A stretch of DNA of 62,348 bases from Chlamydiota bacterium. GTDB taxonomy: Bacteria; Chlamydiota; Chlamydiia; Chlamydiales; Rhabdochlamydiaceae. The translations under genes and the position numbers were made by a program. Position 1 is the first letter of the stretch, and the number at the start of each line of letters is the position of its first letter. The stretch is from contig JAPLSW010000049.1 of assembly GCA_026398435.1 (NCBI GenBank), positions 19,579-81,926 on the forward strand. The letters are read 5' to 3'. A model generated the notes under the pieces. The model did not search any database. It was not told the origin of the DNA and saw only the letters and a program-made list of their open reading frames with translations. Of the stretch, positions 1 to 9,978 are shown in pieces.

Positions 1-1
1 T

Positions 2-2860
2 AAAAAAAACCAAAAGGTGTTTCTCAAGACAGGAGCCATAAGCTTTTGTTTGGTTTTTGTTTTTATCTCTTTGAAAACACCCGTATTTCAAGCTGAGGCA
101 AAATTTAAGAAGGCTGAGTCTTCTAAGGATATTTCTGCATCATTAAAAAATCTATCGAGCCTTGTCTCTGTTTCGAGTGACCAATCAAGTATTATTTCCA
201 CAATGAAATCGAAATCCTTTCTCAAAGATATTGTATCGGAACTTGGCCTCCAAGTAACTGTTCGAGAAAAGGGACTTATATTTAGAGCTATCGGAAATAC
301 TCGTTCCAATATTGCAGGGCAGCTAGGGCAGAAAGTGCAAAGGGAAGAAGGCTTTTCTTTCCTAAAAGTTAGTTATGAAGGGATGAATACCCTAAAACTT
401 GCGCTCCATTTTTTAGAGGAGGGGGAGTATGAGGTTTTTGATCGTAAGGGTCTTTTCCTTGCCAAGGGAAAGATCGGAGCGCTCGTAGATCTCCCTGAGG
501 TAAGTTTTGTTTTAGAGACGGTGCCGGTTAATTTGTCCAAACAAAAACGGTACAGTATGACAATTTCCCCCTGGGAAGAAACTGTTAAAAAAGTGCAGAA
601 AAATTTCTCGATTCGTGAGGAGAAAAATGATGCGAAAGTTTTTCTCCTGAATTTTTCCTCTAGTAGCCAGGCGCTTTCGATGGACTTTTTGAATTTTATC
701 ATGCGCGAGTACATAGCTTTAGTAAAAAAAGAAAAAAATGACCTTTTACAAAATCACTTAACATTTTTAGAGGGAAGAAGAAAAGATTTAGAAGAGACCT
801 ATTCCGATTTTTTAGGGGACCATGTTGTCTATTTGGAGAGTAGTTTACAAAGAGAAGGATTTATGGGTCTGAAACAGGAGCTCCAGATCTTAGAAAAGCC
901 CTACGAAGACTACCACACCAAACTCTATGATGTAGAACTAGAACTCAATCGTCTGCGTCCGGCTGTTTCCCAGAAATCCCAAGTGGTGAGCCTCGCTGAA
1001 GATAAGGAAAAAGAAAGAGACCTTACTCAAAAAAAATTAGCTTTATTAGCCGATAAAAATACTAAAAATAAGATCTTGAAAGAAAGTTCACTGGATTTAT
1101 CTGAGAAGCTAAACGCATCTCTGAAAGGAAAATCAGAGGATACAGCTAATACAAGATCGGAAATTCTAGCCTTTGCAAATGCTAGCTTAAAAGATGACTT
1201 AAGACAACTAGCTCAAGTTAAACGGGAAGCGGAAAGTCTTTTGGAGAGCTTAACTCAAAATACCGATTCTTTAGATGTTCCGGCAGGTCCATTTTCTCCA
1301 AGTTCCCTTGTATCTACATGGGTAGCTCAGCTAAAAGCTGAGCAGCAGAAACATCTAGCATTACTTGGAGAAAACCCTGCTGAAGCAAAAAATGCACTGG
1401 AAGAAAAACGGGAAAGTTTCAAGGCTCTACTAGTAGATTTTCTTAAAGGTATAGAGAAAAAACATAGCGCTCTTTTGGATAAGACACTGGTCGAGCGGGA
1501 TGATTCTTTGGAATTTCAAGGTCTTAATCCAGAAACCGCCCAAAAGCTCTATCTAGAATATAATCATGAGCTGGATTCTGTTAGCCTCAATATTGAGCAA
1601 CTATGTTATGTGAAAGACCAAATTTTTGATCCAAGTGTTGATGTAAGCTCCCTCTGCAATCTCCTTACTGATCCGATAAGTCAGCAGATGGTCCAAAAAG
1701 CCGGACAAATGGCATTAGACCTCAGAGATGATTTTAACCGCAGTCATAAAGAACACGAAAGGCTAAAAGATAGCCTTTCAACACAGAAGAGCTTTCTACT
1801 CCATCATATAACGCAAATGATCGATGTGCAGAAAATGAGAGCGAAGCTCATAGAAGACAAGATTCATTCTTTGCAGCAATCATCTGTCCACCTTCTAAAT
1901 ACGGAAAAACAGCTCATAGAAGAAAGGCTATCTCAGCTAAGAAAGAGCATGAGTTCATCTCTTCCTCAAAAATGGAAACTCGAAAATCAACTCCAGTTGA
2001 AAAAAGAGCTTTTTATAAAGATGATCGAGGGTATTGCCCAGCTAGAAGAATCAAAGATGCTCGACCAAAATATTCTTCCACTCAGTTTTAAGGTAATAGA
2101 TCCGGCTTTCATTCCCCAAAAAATTCAGGTGCCGGGTCTCTTTGTTTATCCGGTACTTTTTGCTTTTCTCTCAATGATGTTCGGGTATGTCTATGCATTC
2201 TTTAGAAGAGTCTCTCGTGGAAGCCCGATATCCCTTGAGCTTTTACACCATTATAATTTCCACTGCTGTGGCCAGGTAAGCCCCTATGCAGATGCATCAC
2301 TTTCAGAGATAAAAGAAAGTGATTTAGAGACTATCCGAAGGATATCCCACTTTGCCCACCTCCAGAAATCATCGTGCTCTGGACTTTCTTTAGGTTTACT
2401 TGGGAATAGTCCTGCTAACTACTCTGAAAATTTAGCCATCCTACTTTCCCAGATGGGGTCAAGAGTACTGCTCATTGACAGCACATTCCAAGGATTTTCT
2501 TCCCAAAGTGTAAAAGGACTCCTTTCTTTCCTTAAAGGGGAGTCAGAGGCTCCCACAATTATTCGGCAAGACTCCTATGATTTTGTGAATTCAGGGGGAT
2601 ACTGCAGGAATTTCGTAGAGCTTCTTTCTCAGAAAAAATTCGATAGTTTTATAATTGAGAAGAAAAAAGAGTACGACTTTGTTATCATACATAGCGGAGT
2701 CAGTAGTACATCCATAGAGGCTATGATCTATCAGTCTGTTTCAGATGTTTGTGTGATCGCCGCGGGCTTTGAAGATTCGCTCGAAGACTTAGAAAGCTTT
2801 AGCCAGTGGAAAGAGAGAAAAAAATCTGATTGTCTGACATTTGTTTTACGGGAAAGTTAA
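2..2860 (+). CDS. Wzz/GumC-type polysaccharide chain-length regulator with degenerate BY-kinase domain (5' partial)
   Basis: Inner-membrane polysaccharide co-polymerase that would set chain length of an exported surface polysaccharide. The frame is open to the left edge; a GTG at 17 could be used, but the first transmembrane segment starts right there, so the true start is probably upstream. Seen in order (counting from 17): TM1 about residues 3-20, a Wzz-type segment with an S/L-rich stretch (~30-85), a very long charged coiled-coil region (~220-700), TM2 (~706-730), then a C-terminal domain (~785-947) shaped like the CpsD/Wzc tyrosine kinase. That domain keeps a VLLID strand and a YDFVII strand (Walker A' and B positions), but its P-loop reads [11 protein letters not shown] with no GK[ST], and there is no C-terminal tyrosine cluster. 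Kinase activity is therefore unlikely. It ends 1 nt before the UDP-xylose synthase gene. Confidence 0.75.
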   Translation, partial: KKNQKVFLKTGAISFCLVFVFISLKTPVFQAEAKFKKAESSKDISASLKNLSSLVSVSSDQSSIISTMKSKSFLKDIVSELGLQVTVREKGLIFRAIGNTRSNIAGQLGQKVQREEGFSFLKVSYEGMNTLKLALHFLEEGEYEVFDRKGLFLAKGKIGALVDLPEVSFVLETVPVNLSKQKRYSMTISPWEETVKKVQKNFSIREEKNDAKVFLLNFSSSSQALSMDFLNFIMREYIALVKKEKNDLLQNHLTFLEGRRKDLEETYSDFLGDHVVYLESSLQREGFMGLKQELQILEKPYEDYHTKLYDVELELNRLRPAVSQKSQVVSLAEDKEKERDLTQKKLALLADKNTKNKILKESSLDLSEKLNASLKGKSEDTANTRSEILAFANASLKDDLRQLAQVKREAESLLESLTQNTDSLDVPAGPFSPSSLVSTWVAQLKAEQQKHLALLGENPAEAKNALEEKRESFKALLVDFLKGIEKKHSALLDKTLVERDDSLEFQGLNPETAQKLYLEYNHELDSVSLNIEQLCYVKDQIFDPSVDVSSLCNLLTDPISQQMVQKAGQMALDLRDDFNRSHKEHERLKDSLSTQKSFLLHHITQMIDVQKMRAKLIEDKIHSLQQSSVHLLNTEKQLIEERLSQLRKSMSSSLPQKWKLENQLQLKKELFIKMIEGIAQLEESKMLDQNILPLSFKVIDPAFIPQKIQVPGLFVYPVLFAFLSMMFGYVYAFFRRVSRGSPISLELLHHYNFHCCGQVSPYADASLSEIKESDLETIRRISHFAHLQKSSCSGLSLGLLGNSPANYSENLAILLSQMGSRVLLIDSTFQGFSSQSVKGLLSFLKGESEAPTIIRQDSYDFVNSGGYCRNFVELLSQKKFDSFIIEKKKEYDFVIIHSGVSSTSIEAMIYQSVSDVCVIAAGFEDSLEDLESFSQWKERKKSDCLTFVLRES

Positions 2861-2861
2861 C

Positions 2862-3818
2862 ATGGGATTTTTACAAGGAAAAGTTTTAGTCACAGGGGGC
2901 GCCGGCTTTGTTGGCTCGCACCTTTGTGCAAAGCTATTAGAAAAAGGTCTTGATGTTATCTGTTTAGATAATCTTTTTACTGGAAGAAAAGAAAATATTT
3001 CTTCCTTACTAGCATCTCCAAACTTCACCTTTGTTCAGCACGATGTTTGTCTTCCGTATAACTTTAAGGTTGATGCGATATTTAATCTGGCTTGTCCGGC
3101 CTCGCCACTCCACTACCAGTATGATCCTATCTTTACGATGAAGACGAGTTTTTTAGGGGCGCTGCATGCGTTAGAGCTAGCTAAAGAGCTGCATATACCA
3201 GTTTTACAAGCATCGACCAGTGAAATTTATGGAGATCCCCTTATTCATCCTCAAAAAGAGGACTACTGGGGAAATGTAAATCCTATCGGGATACGTTCTT
3301 GCTATGATGAAGGGAAACGCGCTGCCGAAACTCTGTTTTTCGATTTTCACCGAAAGCACGGTATCCCGATAAAAGTGGCTCGTATCTTCAATACCTACGG
3401 TCCCCGCATGCTGGAAAAAGACGGTAGGGTAGTATCAAACTTTATCGTGCAGGCTTTATCAAAACAGCCTCTTACTATTTATGGAGATGGCTCCCAGACA
3501 AGATCCTTCTGTTATGTAGATGATTTAGTAGATGGGCTTATAGCTCTTATGGAAAGTGACTCTACGGGGCCTTGTAACCTTGGCAACCCGGTAGAGTTTA
3601 CCATCAAAGAACTTGCAGAGCTTGTGCTCGAGATGACAGGATCTACTTCGCCACTTATCTATAAAGATCTTCCTCAAGATGATCCGAGACAGAGGAAGCC
3701 GGATATTACTTTTGCTAAGGAAAACTTAAATTGGGCTGCCAAGGTTGCTTTAAGAGATGGTCTTAAGGTGGCGATTGAGTATTTTCAGGGTGAGCTAAAG
3801 CGACACTCTTTGCCATAG
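2862..3818 (+). CDS. UDP-glucuronic acid decarboxylase (UDP-xylose synthase), SDR family
   Basis: Predicted to convert UDP-glucuronate to UDP-xylose for surface glycans. The 318-residue protein has the length of bacterial UXS enzymes. Visible motifs: the NAD-binding GGAGFVGS near residues 12-19, STSEIYGDP around residue 120, the catalytic Tyr-x3-Lys in [11 protein letters not shown] (~148/152), and an [10 protein letters not shown] segment. The start at ATG 2862 is preceded by GGGAAAG, and an upstream in-frame TTG (2841) would only add seven residues overlapping the previous gene. It follows the chain-length regulator by 1 nt, so the two are almost certainly co-transcribed. dTDP-glucose dehydratase is the main alternative, but the short N-terminus and STSEIYGDP favour UXS. 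Confidence 0.85.
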   Translation: MGFLQGKVLVTGGAGFVGSHLCAKLLEKGLDVICLDNLFTGRKENISSLLASPNFTFVQHDVCLPYNFKVDAIFNLACPASPLHYQYDPIFTMKTSFLGALHALELAKELHIPVLQASTSEIYGDPLIHPQKEDYWGNVNPIGIRSCYDEGKRAAETLFFDFHRKHGIPIKVARIFNTYGPRMLEKDGRVVSNFIVQALSKQPLTIYGDGSQTRSFCYVDDLVDGLIALMESDSTGPCNLGNPVEFTIKELAELVLEMTGSTSPLIYKDLPQDDPRQRKPDITFAKENLNWAAKVALRDGLKVAIEYFQGELKRHSLP

Positions 3819-3837
3819 GATCTATCTTTTGTAGATC
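3819..3837 (+). terminator. Short hairpin after the UDP-xylose synthase gene
   Basis: GATCTA and TAGATC form a 6-bp stem around a 7-nt loop immediately after the stop codon. It has no clear T-run, so it is only a weak terminator candidate. It also sits on the left boundary of the duplicated PBP2 segment. Confidence 0.3.
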
Positions 3838-4347
3838 ACCACTCAATAGGTTCCTCACCCATCCCTGTTTGGAATTTAATGTGAGAGGAGCTCCCATGTT
3901 TTTCGCAGATCTCTCTCCATTTAGCGACCATTTGAGCGGCTAAGGGAGCCGCTTCCTTTCCTCCGGTATCACTGAACCGTAGGAAAACGGCGATGGAAAG
4001 CTCGGGCTTGTCCCAAAGAGTTCTTCCTTCATCATCATGGTGGAAGCTGATCCCACCAAACCAGATGCTGTTGCTGATTTCAGCTTTGGATTCTGCATCT
4101 ATCCACTGCTTGTAAAGAGTTTCACCGGTGCCTGTTTTTCCTACGAGCTGGTAACGGAGGTCGTTGTAATCTTTCATGATTTTGGGATGAGCCCAAAGGG
4201 CGCGGATGATGCCGGGTCTGGCCGTCCCCTTAGGGCCGTTGATTACCTGCTGCATTCCTCCTAAAAGAAAGGATCTGATCTCTGGAGGAAGAAAGATTTC
4301 TCTTTTCACCTCAGTCGGCATGAAGTGGACCTCATCTTCTTGCTTAA
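3831..4347. repeat. Direct repeat, copy A of the PBP2 3' end
   Basis: About 517 bp that align without gaps to 5399-5915, a constant offset of 1568 nt. Similarity stops abruptly beyond the sequence TCTTGCTT on the right and near GTA(G/A)ATCACC on the left. The two copies flank dinD in the same orientation. Confidence 0.9.
3836..4321 (-). pseudogene. Orphan C-terminal fragment of PBP2
   Basis: Encodes 161 residues matching the last 161 residues of the complete PBP2 at 5404-8787. Only four amino-acid differences are seen (Q to P, A to S, S to G, T to P, intact to fragment). It retains the VGKTGTGET (KTG) motif but lacks the SxxK and SxN motifs, the dimerisation domain and the membrane anchor, so it cannot be a working transpeptidase. 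The first ATG lies inside the former coding sequence. It is best read as a displaced or duplicated 3' end left when dinD entered the locus. Confidence 0.9.
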
Positions 4348-4423
4348 AAAGAAGGAGTATTGAGAAATATTTTGAGCTAGTCTACTCTGGTTCTTCTCAA
4401 ATTTTTTTAATTGGAAGTTGTTA

Positions 4424-5314
4424 ATGGAAAATTCGGATAATTAGCAGCTAATAACGAGCAATCTATCTTTTGAATCGCTTAAAAAACTCAACGAATATGG
4501 AATCGAATATTGGAGCGCCAGGGATCTTCAGTTATGCCTAGGCTATTCTAAGTGGCATGAATTTGAACCAGCCATCAAAAAAGCTAAGGAATCATGTAGA
4601 CAGTCTGGAAATGATCCTCAAAACCATATTACAAGCGCTTGTAAAATGGTCGAGGTTGGGAGCCATACAAGAAGAGAGGTGAATGATTATCACCTCTCTC
4701 GATTCGCGTGCTATCTTATCGCCCAAAACGGAGATCCCAGAAAGCCTGAAATTGCACAGGCTCAAAAATACTTTGCCGTTCAAACTCGAAAACAAGAGCT
4801 TTCAGAGGGAAATGCTGCCGATCTCGAGCGTTTAGAGTTAAGGAAACAGGCGTCTGTTGAATTTAAAGCTCTTTCTGGTGCTGCCAGAGATGCAGGAGTT
4901 CAGAATAAAATGTTCGGTATTTTTCATGATGCCGGATATAAAGGACTTTATGGAGGACTGGGAGTTGATGCAATTAAGGCCCGTAAAGGCATTGATCCTA
5001 AAGAACAGCTCATGGATCGGATGAATACGACAGAACTTGCCGCCAACCAATTCCGTATGACCCATACACGTGAAAAACTCAAATTGGAAAAAATCAAGAA
5101 CCAAAGAGATGCTATGGAGACTCACGAAATGGTCGGAAGGGAGGTTCGAGCAGCTATTGCTAAAATTGGTGTTGCTATGCCTGAAAATATTTCGCCTGCG
5201 GAACCTATAAAAAATGTTGAAAAACGGTTAAAAAAAACTAAGCCGCAAGTGATCTTGGATGAAAAACATTCCGGCCTTTTACCCGCTAACTCCCTTAAGA
5301 GCTTGGAGTCATGA
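4424..5314 (+). pseudogene. dinD: DinD-like (Bro-N) DNA-damage-inducible protein, amber codon at position 7
   Basis: The sequence from about 4460 onward translates to a clear DinD relative: FESLKKLNEYG, EYWSARDLQ, LGYSKW..FEPAIKKA, then VGSHTRREVNDYHLSRFACYL, NGDPRKPEIA and YFAVQTRKQE. These are the Bro-N-type hallmarks of the family. An ATG at 4424 with GGAAG about 6 nt upstream opens the frame, but codon 7 is TAG (4442-4444). The frame is then open to 5314 (296 codons in all). The next in-frame ATG is 4646, which would lose about half of the Bro-N domain. So it is either a recent pseudogene, a read-through product or a truncated protein. DinD is an SOS-type accessory gene in other bacteria; no LexA-type box was recognised. 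Confidence 0.8.
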
Positions 5315-5398
5315 GGAGCAGTCTAATTTTTCACATGTAAAAGGTTCTAATGACCTCTGTTTTTTTATTCGTAATAGCTTGGCTAAATAGAACTTTTA

Positions 5399-5915
5399 GT
5401 AAATCACCATTCAATAGTTTCCTCACTCATCCCTGTTTGGAATTTAATGTGAGATGAGCTTCCATGTTTTTCGCAGATCTCTCTCCATTTAGCGACCATT
5501 TGAGCCGCTAAGGGAGCTGCTTCCTTTCCTCCGGTATCGCTGAAGCGTAGGAAAACGGCAATAGCAAGCTCGGGCTTATCCCAAAGAGTTCTTCCTTCAT
5601 CATCATGGTGGAAGCTGATCCCACCAAACCAGATGCTGTTGCTGATTTCAGCTTTTGATTCTGCATCGATCCACTGCTTGTAAAGAGTTTCACCGGTGCC
5701 TGTTTTTCCTACGAGCTGGTAACGGAGGTCATTGTAATCTTTCATGATTTTGGGATGGGCCCAAAGGGCGCGGATGATGCCGGGTCTAGCTGTCCCCTTA
5801 GGGCCGTTGATTACCTGCTGCATCCCTCCTAGAAGAAACGAGCGGATTTCTTGAGGAAGAAAAATTTCTCTTTTCACCTCGGTTGGCATGAAGTGGACCT
5901 CATCCTCTTGCTTGG
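5399..5915. repeat. Direct repeat, copy B inside the intact PBP2 gene
   Basis: Partner of 3831-4347, covering the last ~510 bp of the complete PBP2 gene. Same orientation as copy A, with dinD between them. Confidence 0.9.
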
Positions 5916-8787
5916 CAATGACGGCTTCGGTAAATAAGGGGAAGTGGATTCCTACAAGAGATAGTTGCTCCTGGAAGGGGAAGCCCTCATAGGAACTGGC
6001 AAAGGGATCTTCTTTCGCTTTTTTCCCGGCCGTGAGTTGCACGAGTTTCGGTTTTAATACTTTGCCTTGATTGGCAATGGTAGAAAGCATAACGCTTGTT
6101 TGGAGTGGAGTCACAACAAGAGAGTGCTGGCCGATTGCAAAGGAATACAGGCCCGTTTTATTATTAGATAAGTCACTTGGGATATTGCCTGAAATCTCTC
6201 CGGGAAGATCGATCCCTGTTTTTGATCCGTACCCGAAATTTCTTGTCGCTTGTTCAAGATAGGTGGGATCTTCCACATGTTCTGAAGCAAGATAAGAAAA
6301 ATACATGTTGCTCGACTGCTCAAGGGCTCCTTTGACATCGATGGTCCCGATGTTAGCATGGCTCCTGGGGAGGTTGCCCCCTTTATAAAAACGGCGGATA
6401 GGAGTTCCTTCTTGCGTATATCCGAGAATTTGTTGGTTGGTATTAATTTGGTTAAAATTAAGTTGGTCAACAAGGGTAAGGGGATTGAGCTGAGAGAGGC
6501 TCATATGGTTTTCTACGAGATAGTGGTATTTCTCTCTTAGCGCTTCATAGGCTATAACGAGCTTAAAAACGGAGCCTTGAACAGTAGATTGTCTATAACT
6601 ATAGGATCTGCCGTAGCCAAAGCCAGAGAGGGGGTAAAAAGCGCCAGCGAGGTGTTTGAGCTCTTTATTACCTGAGGTATTTCTAATAAATCGATAGTTT
6701 CCCCAAAGAGGAGAGGTCATTTCTGAAAAACCTTTTAAAGCTTTGATATGTTTATGGGCTAGAAGGGGATCCATGCCAGCAAAGGCCATTTTTAATTTCG
6801 CAGCGTGGGGTTCTACTTCACGGTTGCTCAAGCGGAGAGCGAGTAGTCTTTCTATATAGGGTTTTAATTGAGGGTGATCTTCGATGTTGATTCTTTCGGC
6901 ACCATAGATGTAGGTGTCGATAAATAGGGGGCGGCATACACTCCAAAATTCTTTAAATAAAGCTTTTTCTACTTTTTCGAGGTAATCTGTGTAGGGCTGC
7001 ACATAGCGTTTTTGCTCTTTTTCTTCTTTCCTCTTTTGCTTGAGGTACTCTTTAAAATGTCCTTTCCTCCACTCAGTAAAGTCGTTTGTATGGTGGATTT
7101 TTTGCATTTCCTCTTGGAGAAGACTCTGCAAAATAGTGAGCGATTGCTTAAGCTCATGCATGATACTTAAGGGATAGTCATTCCAGAGGCTGAAGATTTC
7201 TGGGGTCTCGGGATCGCCCGTTAGGGCGAGTCTACATAGATCTAAAACGAGAACCTTATCATCGTTGTATTTAATTTGGCTTAAGTACCTGTCTAAATAC
7301 TTTTTATGGAGCTGGATTTCTTCAGAATGCTCAAGGATCTTGGCTGCAAGAAGATCTTTTTGCTCTGGTAAGATCATTTTCTTTACGGGTACATAGCTAG
7401 GATCGGAATAAAGGGCTTGTATGAGGCCTTGCACATGCTCTTGCTCTGTAAGTTTTTGTAGATGCTTTATACTGGTAATGAGACGGTAGGCATTGCCGAC
7501 GGTGCCAATAGAGTCTATTGCTGCGCGTGTTTTGCTACTTGGTGGTAATATGGTGTCTAGGTACTTTGTCCAGCTAAGCTTTTCAGTTTCTGTATAAAAG
7601 GAGTTATTTTGGAGAGAAAAACACTCCCTTTCCAGGGGTCTTTTTCCTTCCCATACTTCACCAACAAATGTTTCATTTTCTAGCCACTGCTGCACAGCGC
7701 TTTGTTTTTGCTTTTTCTGGCTTGGCGCCCCGGAGGGGATAAAATCGTTAGGATTAAATCGGGGGTAGGAGGCCATAGCAAGGACTTCTCCCGTGTTTGG
7801 ATCCATGGCGACAATGGCCCCGCCAAGGATCCAGGGACGAGCGACCCCGATCATCCTATTTTTATCACGGGTTTGTCTGACCGTTTCATTATAAGCTAAA
7901 AGAGATTCAGCATATTCCTGCAGTTCTGAGGAGATCGATAGGAGTACCCTTTGACCGGTAGAGCTTTTTTTACTGCTAGCGAGCTCTCTTAAGCAATTTC
8001 CCTTGTTGTCTGCTTCAAATATTTTCTTTCCATGCAGGCCTCTTAAGACCTCTTCATAGACAGATTCAATCCCTGTTTTTCCTATACGATCATTGATCGT
8101 ATAGGCTTTTTCTTGGAGCTCTTTAAGCCTTGTTCGTACTTCTATAGGGTCATTAAAGCCTTTGGGAAGGAGAGCTAGTTCCCCTCTGTCTCTACGCTCT
8201 ACATAGTCGCCTAAGGTTTTAATTTCCTCTGCAATATGTACGTATTCATTTTGGTTTATAGCTCCAAGATAGCCGATAAGATCGCATCCTACCTTGCCAA
8301 GAGGATAGATTCTTTTGGAAGCTGTCTGGGCTTCCATCCCAATCCAGTCTTTTTCTTTGAGTTTTAGCGCGAAATACTCTTCTTCGGTAAGATCTTCTTT
8401 AATGATAAAGGGGGTATGGGGAAAAAGGGAGGCCTTCGCGTGAATTGTGTCTTCGATATGCACCGGATCCATTTTAAGCGATTCTGCTAAGAATTCGGAT
8501 AGGGAGACTATATAATTATTTCTTGCAGGTTCGCGGATTTTTTTCCCTGTGATGTCCTTTTTCCAGATACCGCTGGGAATTTGTCTTAGGTCTGCATAGC
8601 GAACCGCGGCGTTATATTGGATCTTATTGGTGGCAAGGGGGATATTAAACCTGTCTCTGATGGTCGCTCGTTGTACTTTATCGACTATAGTCTTTCTTTG
8701 AGGCTTTAGCGCTTTTGCCACATGCTCATCATGTTGGATAGAGCCGAGGTACCATACTCTGATGAGAATCATAGAGTCAGGTCTCAT
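5404..8787 (-). CDS. pbp2: Penicillin-binding protein 2 (class B transpeptidase), chlamydial long form
   Basis: D,D-transpeptidase that cross-links the septal peptidoglycan chlamydiae make during division. The 1127-residue length agrees with the unusually long chlamydial PBP2. Seen: an N-terminal dimerisation domain (RATIRDRFNIPLA ... GKVGCDLIGYLG ... GKTGIESVYEEVLRG), a transpeptidase start GGAIVAMDPNTGEVLAMASYP (~310-330), a large family-specific insertion (~350-690), then SVFK (~738), SSN (~827) and KTGTGE (~1027). All three active-site motifs are present. Oddity: the usual N-terminal membrane anchor is not visible. The frame closes at a TAA 33 nt before ATG 8787, the start lacks a good Shine-Dalgarno, and only MILIRVWYLG looks hydrophobic. 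The 5' end may be truncated or frameshifted. Confidence 0.9.
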   Translation of the reverse strand: MRPDSMILIRVWYLGSIQHDEHVAKALKPQRKTIVDKVQRATIRDRFNIPLATNKIQYNAAVRYADLRQIPSGIWKKDITGKKIREPARNNYIVSLSEFLAESLKMDPVHIEDTIHAKASLFPHTPFIIKEDLTEEEYFALKLKEKDWIGMEAQTASKRIYPLGKVGCDLIGYLGAINQNEYVHIAEEIKTLGDYVERRDRGELALLPKGFNDPIEVRTRLKELQEKAYTINDRIGKTGIESVYEEVLRGLHGKKIFEADNKGNCLRELASSKKSSTGQRVLLSISSELQEYAESLLAYNETVRQTRDKNRMIGVARPWILGGAIVAMDPNTGEVLAMASYPRFNPNDFIPSGAPSQKKQKQSAVQQWLENETFVGEVWEGKRPLERECFSLQNNSFYTETEKLSWTKYLDTILPPSSKTRAAIDSIGTVGNAYRLITSIKHLQKLTEQEHVQGLIQALYSDPSYVPVKKMILPEQKDLLAAKILEHSEEIQLHKKYLDRYLSQIKYNDDKVLVLDLCRLALTGDPETPEIFSLWNDYPLSIMHELKQSLTILQSLLQEEMQKIHHTNDFTEWRKGHFKEYLKQKRKEEKEQKRYVQPYTDYLEKVEKALFKEFWSVCRPLFIDTYIYGAERINIEDHPQLKPYIERLLALRLSNREVEPHAAKLKMAFAGMDPLLAHKHIKALKGFSEMTSPLWGNYRFIRNTSGNKELKHLAGAFYPLSGFGYGRSYSYRQSTVQGSVFKLVIAYEALREKYHYLVENHMSLSQLNPLTLVDQLNFNQINTNQQILGYTQEGTPIRRFYKGGNLPRSHANIGTIDVKGALEQSSNMYFSYLASEHVEDPTYLEQATRNFGYGSKTGIDLPGEISGNIPSDLSNNKTGLYSFAIGQHSLVVTPLQTSVMLSTIANQGKVLKPKLVQLTAGKKAKEDPFASSYEGFPFQEQLSLVGIHFPLFTEAVIAKQEDEVHFMPTEVKREIFLPQEIRSFLLGGMQQVINGPKGTARPGIIRALWAHPKIMKDYNDLRYQLVGKTGTGETLYKQWIDAESKAEISNSIWFGGISFHHDDEGRTLWDKPELAIAVFLRFSDTGGKEAAPLAAQMVAKWREICEKHGSSSHIKFQTGMSEETIEW

Positions 8788-8993
8788 AGCAACAATTTGG
8801 TTATATCCGGGTGCGGCTTACAGAGTAGGAAATCCCGATTGAAATTTCTACTTAAAACCAATCCTTATTTCTATAGAAAAAACTCTCTTTGGTAAATAAT
8901 TATTTAAGTTTGCTTAAATTCCTGAAGAGCTGTAAGATACCGCTCTAAATTGTGTTAGGTTTTTTCTGGAAGCATTTATAGTAGCGAAACTTC

Positions 8994-9022
8994 TTGGAAA
9001 AATACTCAATTTACGTTACAAC
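8994..9022 (+). promoter_or_regulatory. Possible promoter for tRNA-Gly
   Basis: TTGGAA and TACAAC separated by 17 nt, about 17 nt before the tRNA. This is a moderate match to the sigma-70-type consensus and no more than a suggestion. Confidence 0.35.
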
Positions 9023-9039
9023 ATCTGGTGTAACTTTAA

Positions 9040-9110
9040 GCGCCTGTAGTTCAATGGTAGAACCGTAGCCTTCCAAGCTACTTGTGTCAGTTCGATTCTG
9101 ATCAGGCGCT
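9040..9110 (+). tRNA. tRNA-Gly (anticodon TCC)
   Basis: A 71-nt cloverleaf: acceptor arms GCGCCTG and CAGGCGC pair perfectly, TTCAATGGTAGAA forms the D arm, GTAGCCTTCCAAGCTAC the anticodon arm with TCC, and GTTCGATTC the T loop. CCA is not encoded. A T-run follows directly. It lies between PBP2 and rpsB, where Chlamydia species carry ompA. Confidence 0.95.
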
Positions 9111-9172
9111 TTTTTCTTACTTACAAACAACAAACTTAAGCAAGACCGAAATTTTTCCACATTAAAGGAAGA

Positions 9173-9976
9173 ATGCCGTCGTCAACAAAAAAGGGACAAG
9201 GCTTGGCTACACAAAACGAGACTATTGCAGTCACAATAAAAGAACTATTAGAAAGTGGCGCACATTTTGGCCACCAAAAGCACCGTTGGAATCCAAAGAT
9301 GAAACCTTTCATCTTTGAACAGAGAAACGGTATCTACATTATCGACCTAGCAAAAACTATGCAGCAAATTCGTAACGCTGTGCAGATTGTGAAAGAAGTC
9401 GTAGGAAAAAGAAAATCTATCCTCTTCGTTGGAACCAAAAAACAAGCGAAAAGTGTTGTTCGCGAATGTGCTGAAGAGTGCGGCGAATTCTACATATGCG
9501 AGCGCTGGCTCGGTGGTACTCTGACAAATTTATCGACAATTAGAAAGTCAGTAAAAACGCTAGAGCGTATAGAAAAGAAAATTTCTACAGGCGGAGATGG
9601 GCTTACTAAAAAAGAAATCTCTCTTATGGGCAAAGACCAAATTAAGCTCGATAGAAACTTATCTGGTATTCGTTCCATGAGAAAACCTCCAGGACTCGTA
9701 ATCGTTGTAGATCCTAGCAAAGAGCACATCGCTGTTGCAGAAGCTAACAAGCTCGGCATTCCAGTAATGGGCCTTGTTGATACAAATTGCGATCCAGATC
9801 CTATTGACTACGTGATTGCATGTAACGATGATGCTTTAAAGAGTATCAAGCTTATTCTTACAGCAATTATGACTGGGATTAACGAAAGAAAAGAAGAGAT
9901 GAAGATTCCTGTTTCTAAAGATGGTCCTTCTAAAGAGGACATGACAGATGCCGCATCTGAAGAAGATGAGGGGTAG
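9173..9976 (+). CDS. rpsB: 30S ribosomal protein S2
   Basis: Small-subunit ribosomal protein. Diagnostic segments are LLESGAHFGHQKHRWNPKM, YIIDLAKTM, FVGTKKQA, ERWLGGTLTN and the DPSKEHIAVAEANKLGIP signature. It has an extra ~18 residues before the usual S2 N-terminus and a charged tail. ATG 9173 is preceded by AAAGGAAGA. First gene of the rpsB-tsf-pyrH-frr operon; tsf begins 2 nt after the stop. Confidence 0.97.
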   Translation: MPSSTKKGQGLATQNETIAVTIKELLESGAHFGHQKHRWNPKMKPFIFEQRNGIYIIDLAKTMQQIRNAVQIVKEVVGKRKSILFVGTKKQAKSVVRECAEECGEFYICERWLGGTLTNLSTIRKSVKTLERIEKKISTGGDGLTKKEISLMGKDQIKLDRNLSGIRSMRKPPGLVIVVDPSKEHIAVAEANKLGIPVMGLVDTNCDPDPIDYVIACNDDALKSIKLILTAIMTGINERKEEMKIPVSKDGPSKEDMTDAASEEDEG

Positions 9977-9978
9977 TC

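Noticed and set aside
3836..5915. Insertion sequence carrying dinD
   Set aside because: No transposase, no terminal inverted repeats and no short target-site duplication were seen; the repeats are host gene sequence.
6111..6473. Long reading frame inside the PBP2 gene
   Set aside because: It overlaps the transpeptidase coding sequence completely and has no domain or ribosome-binding site.
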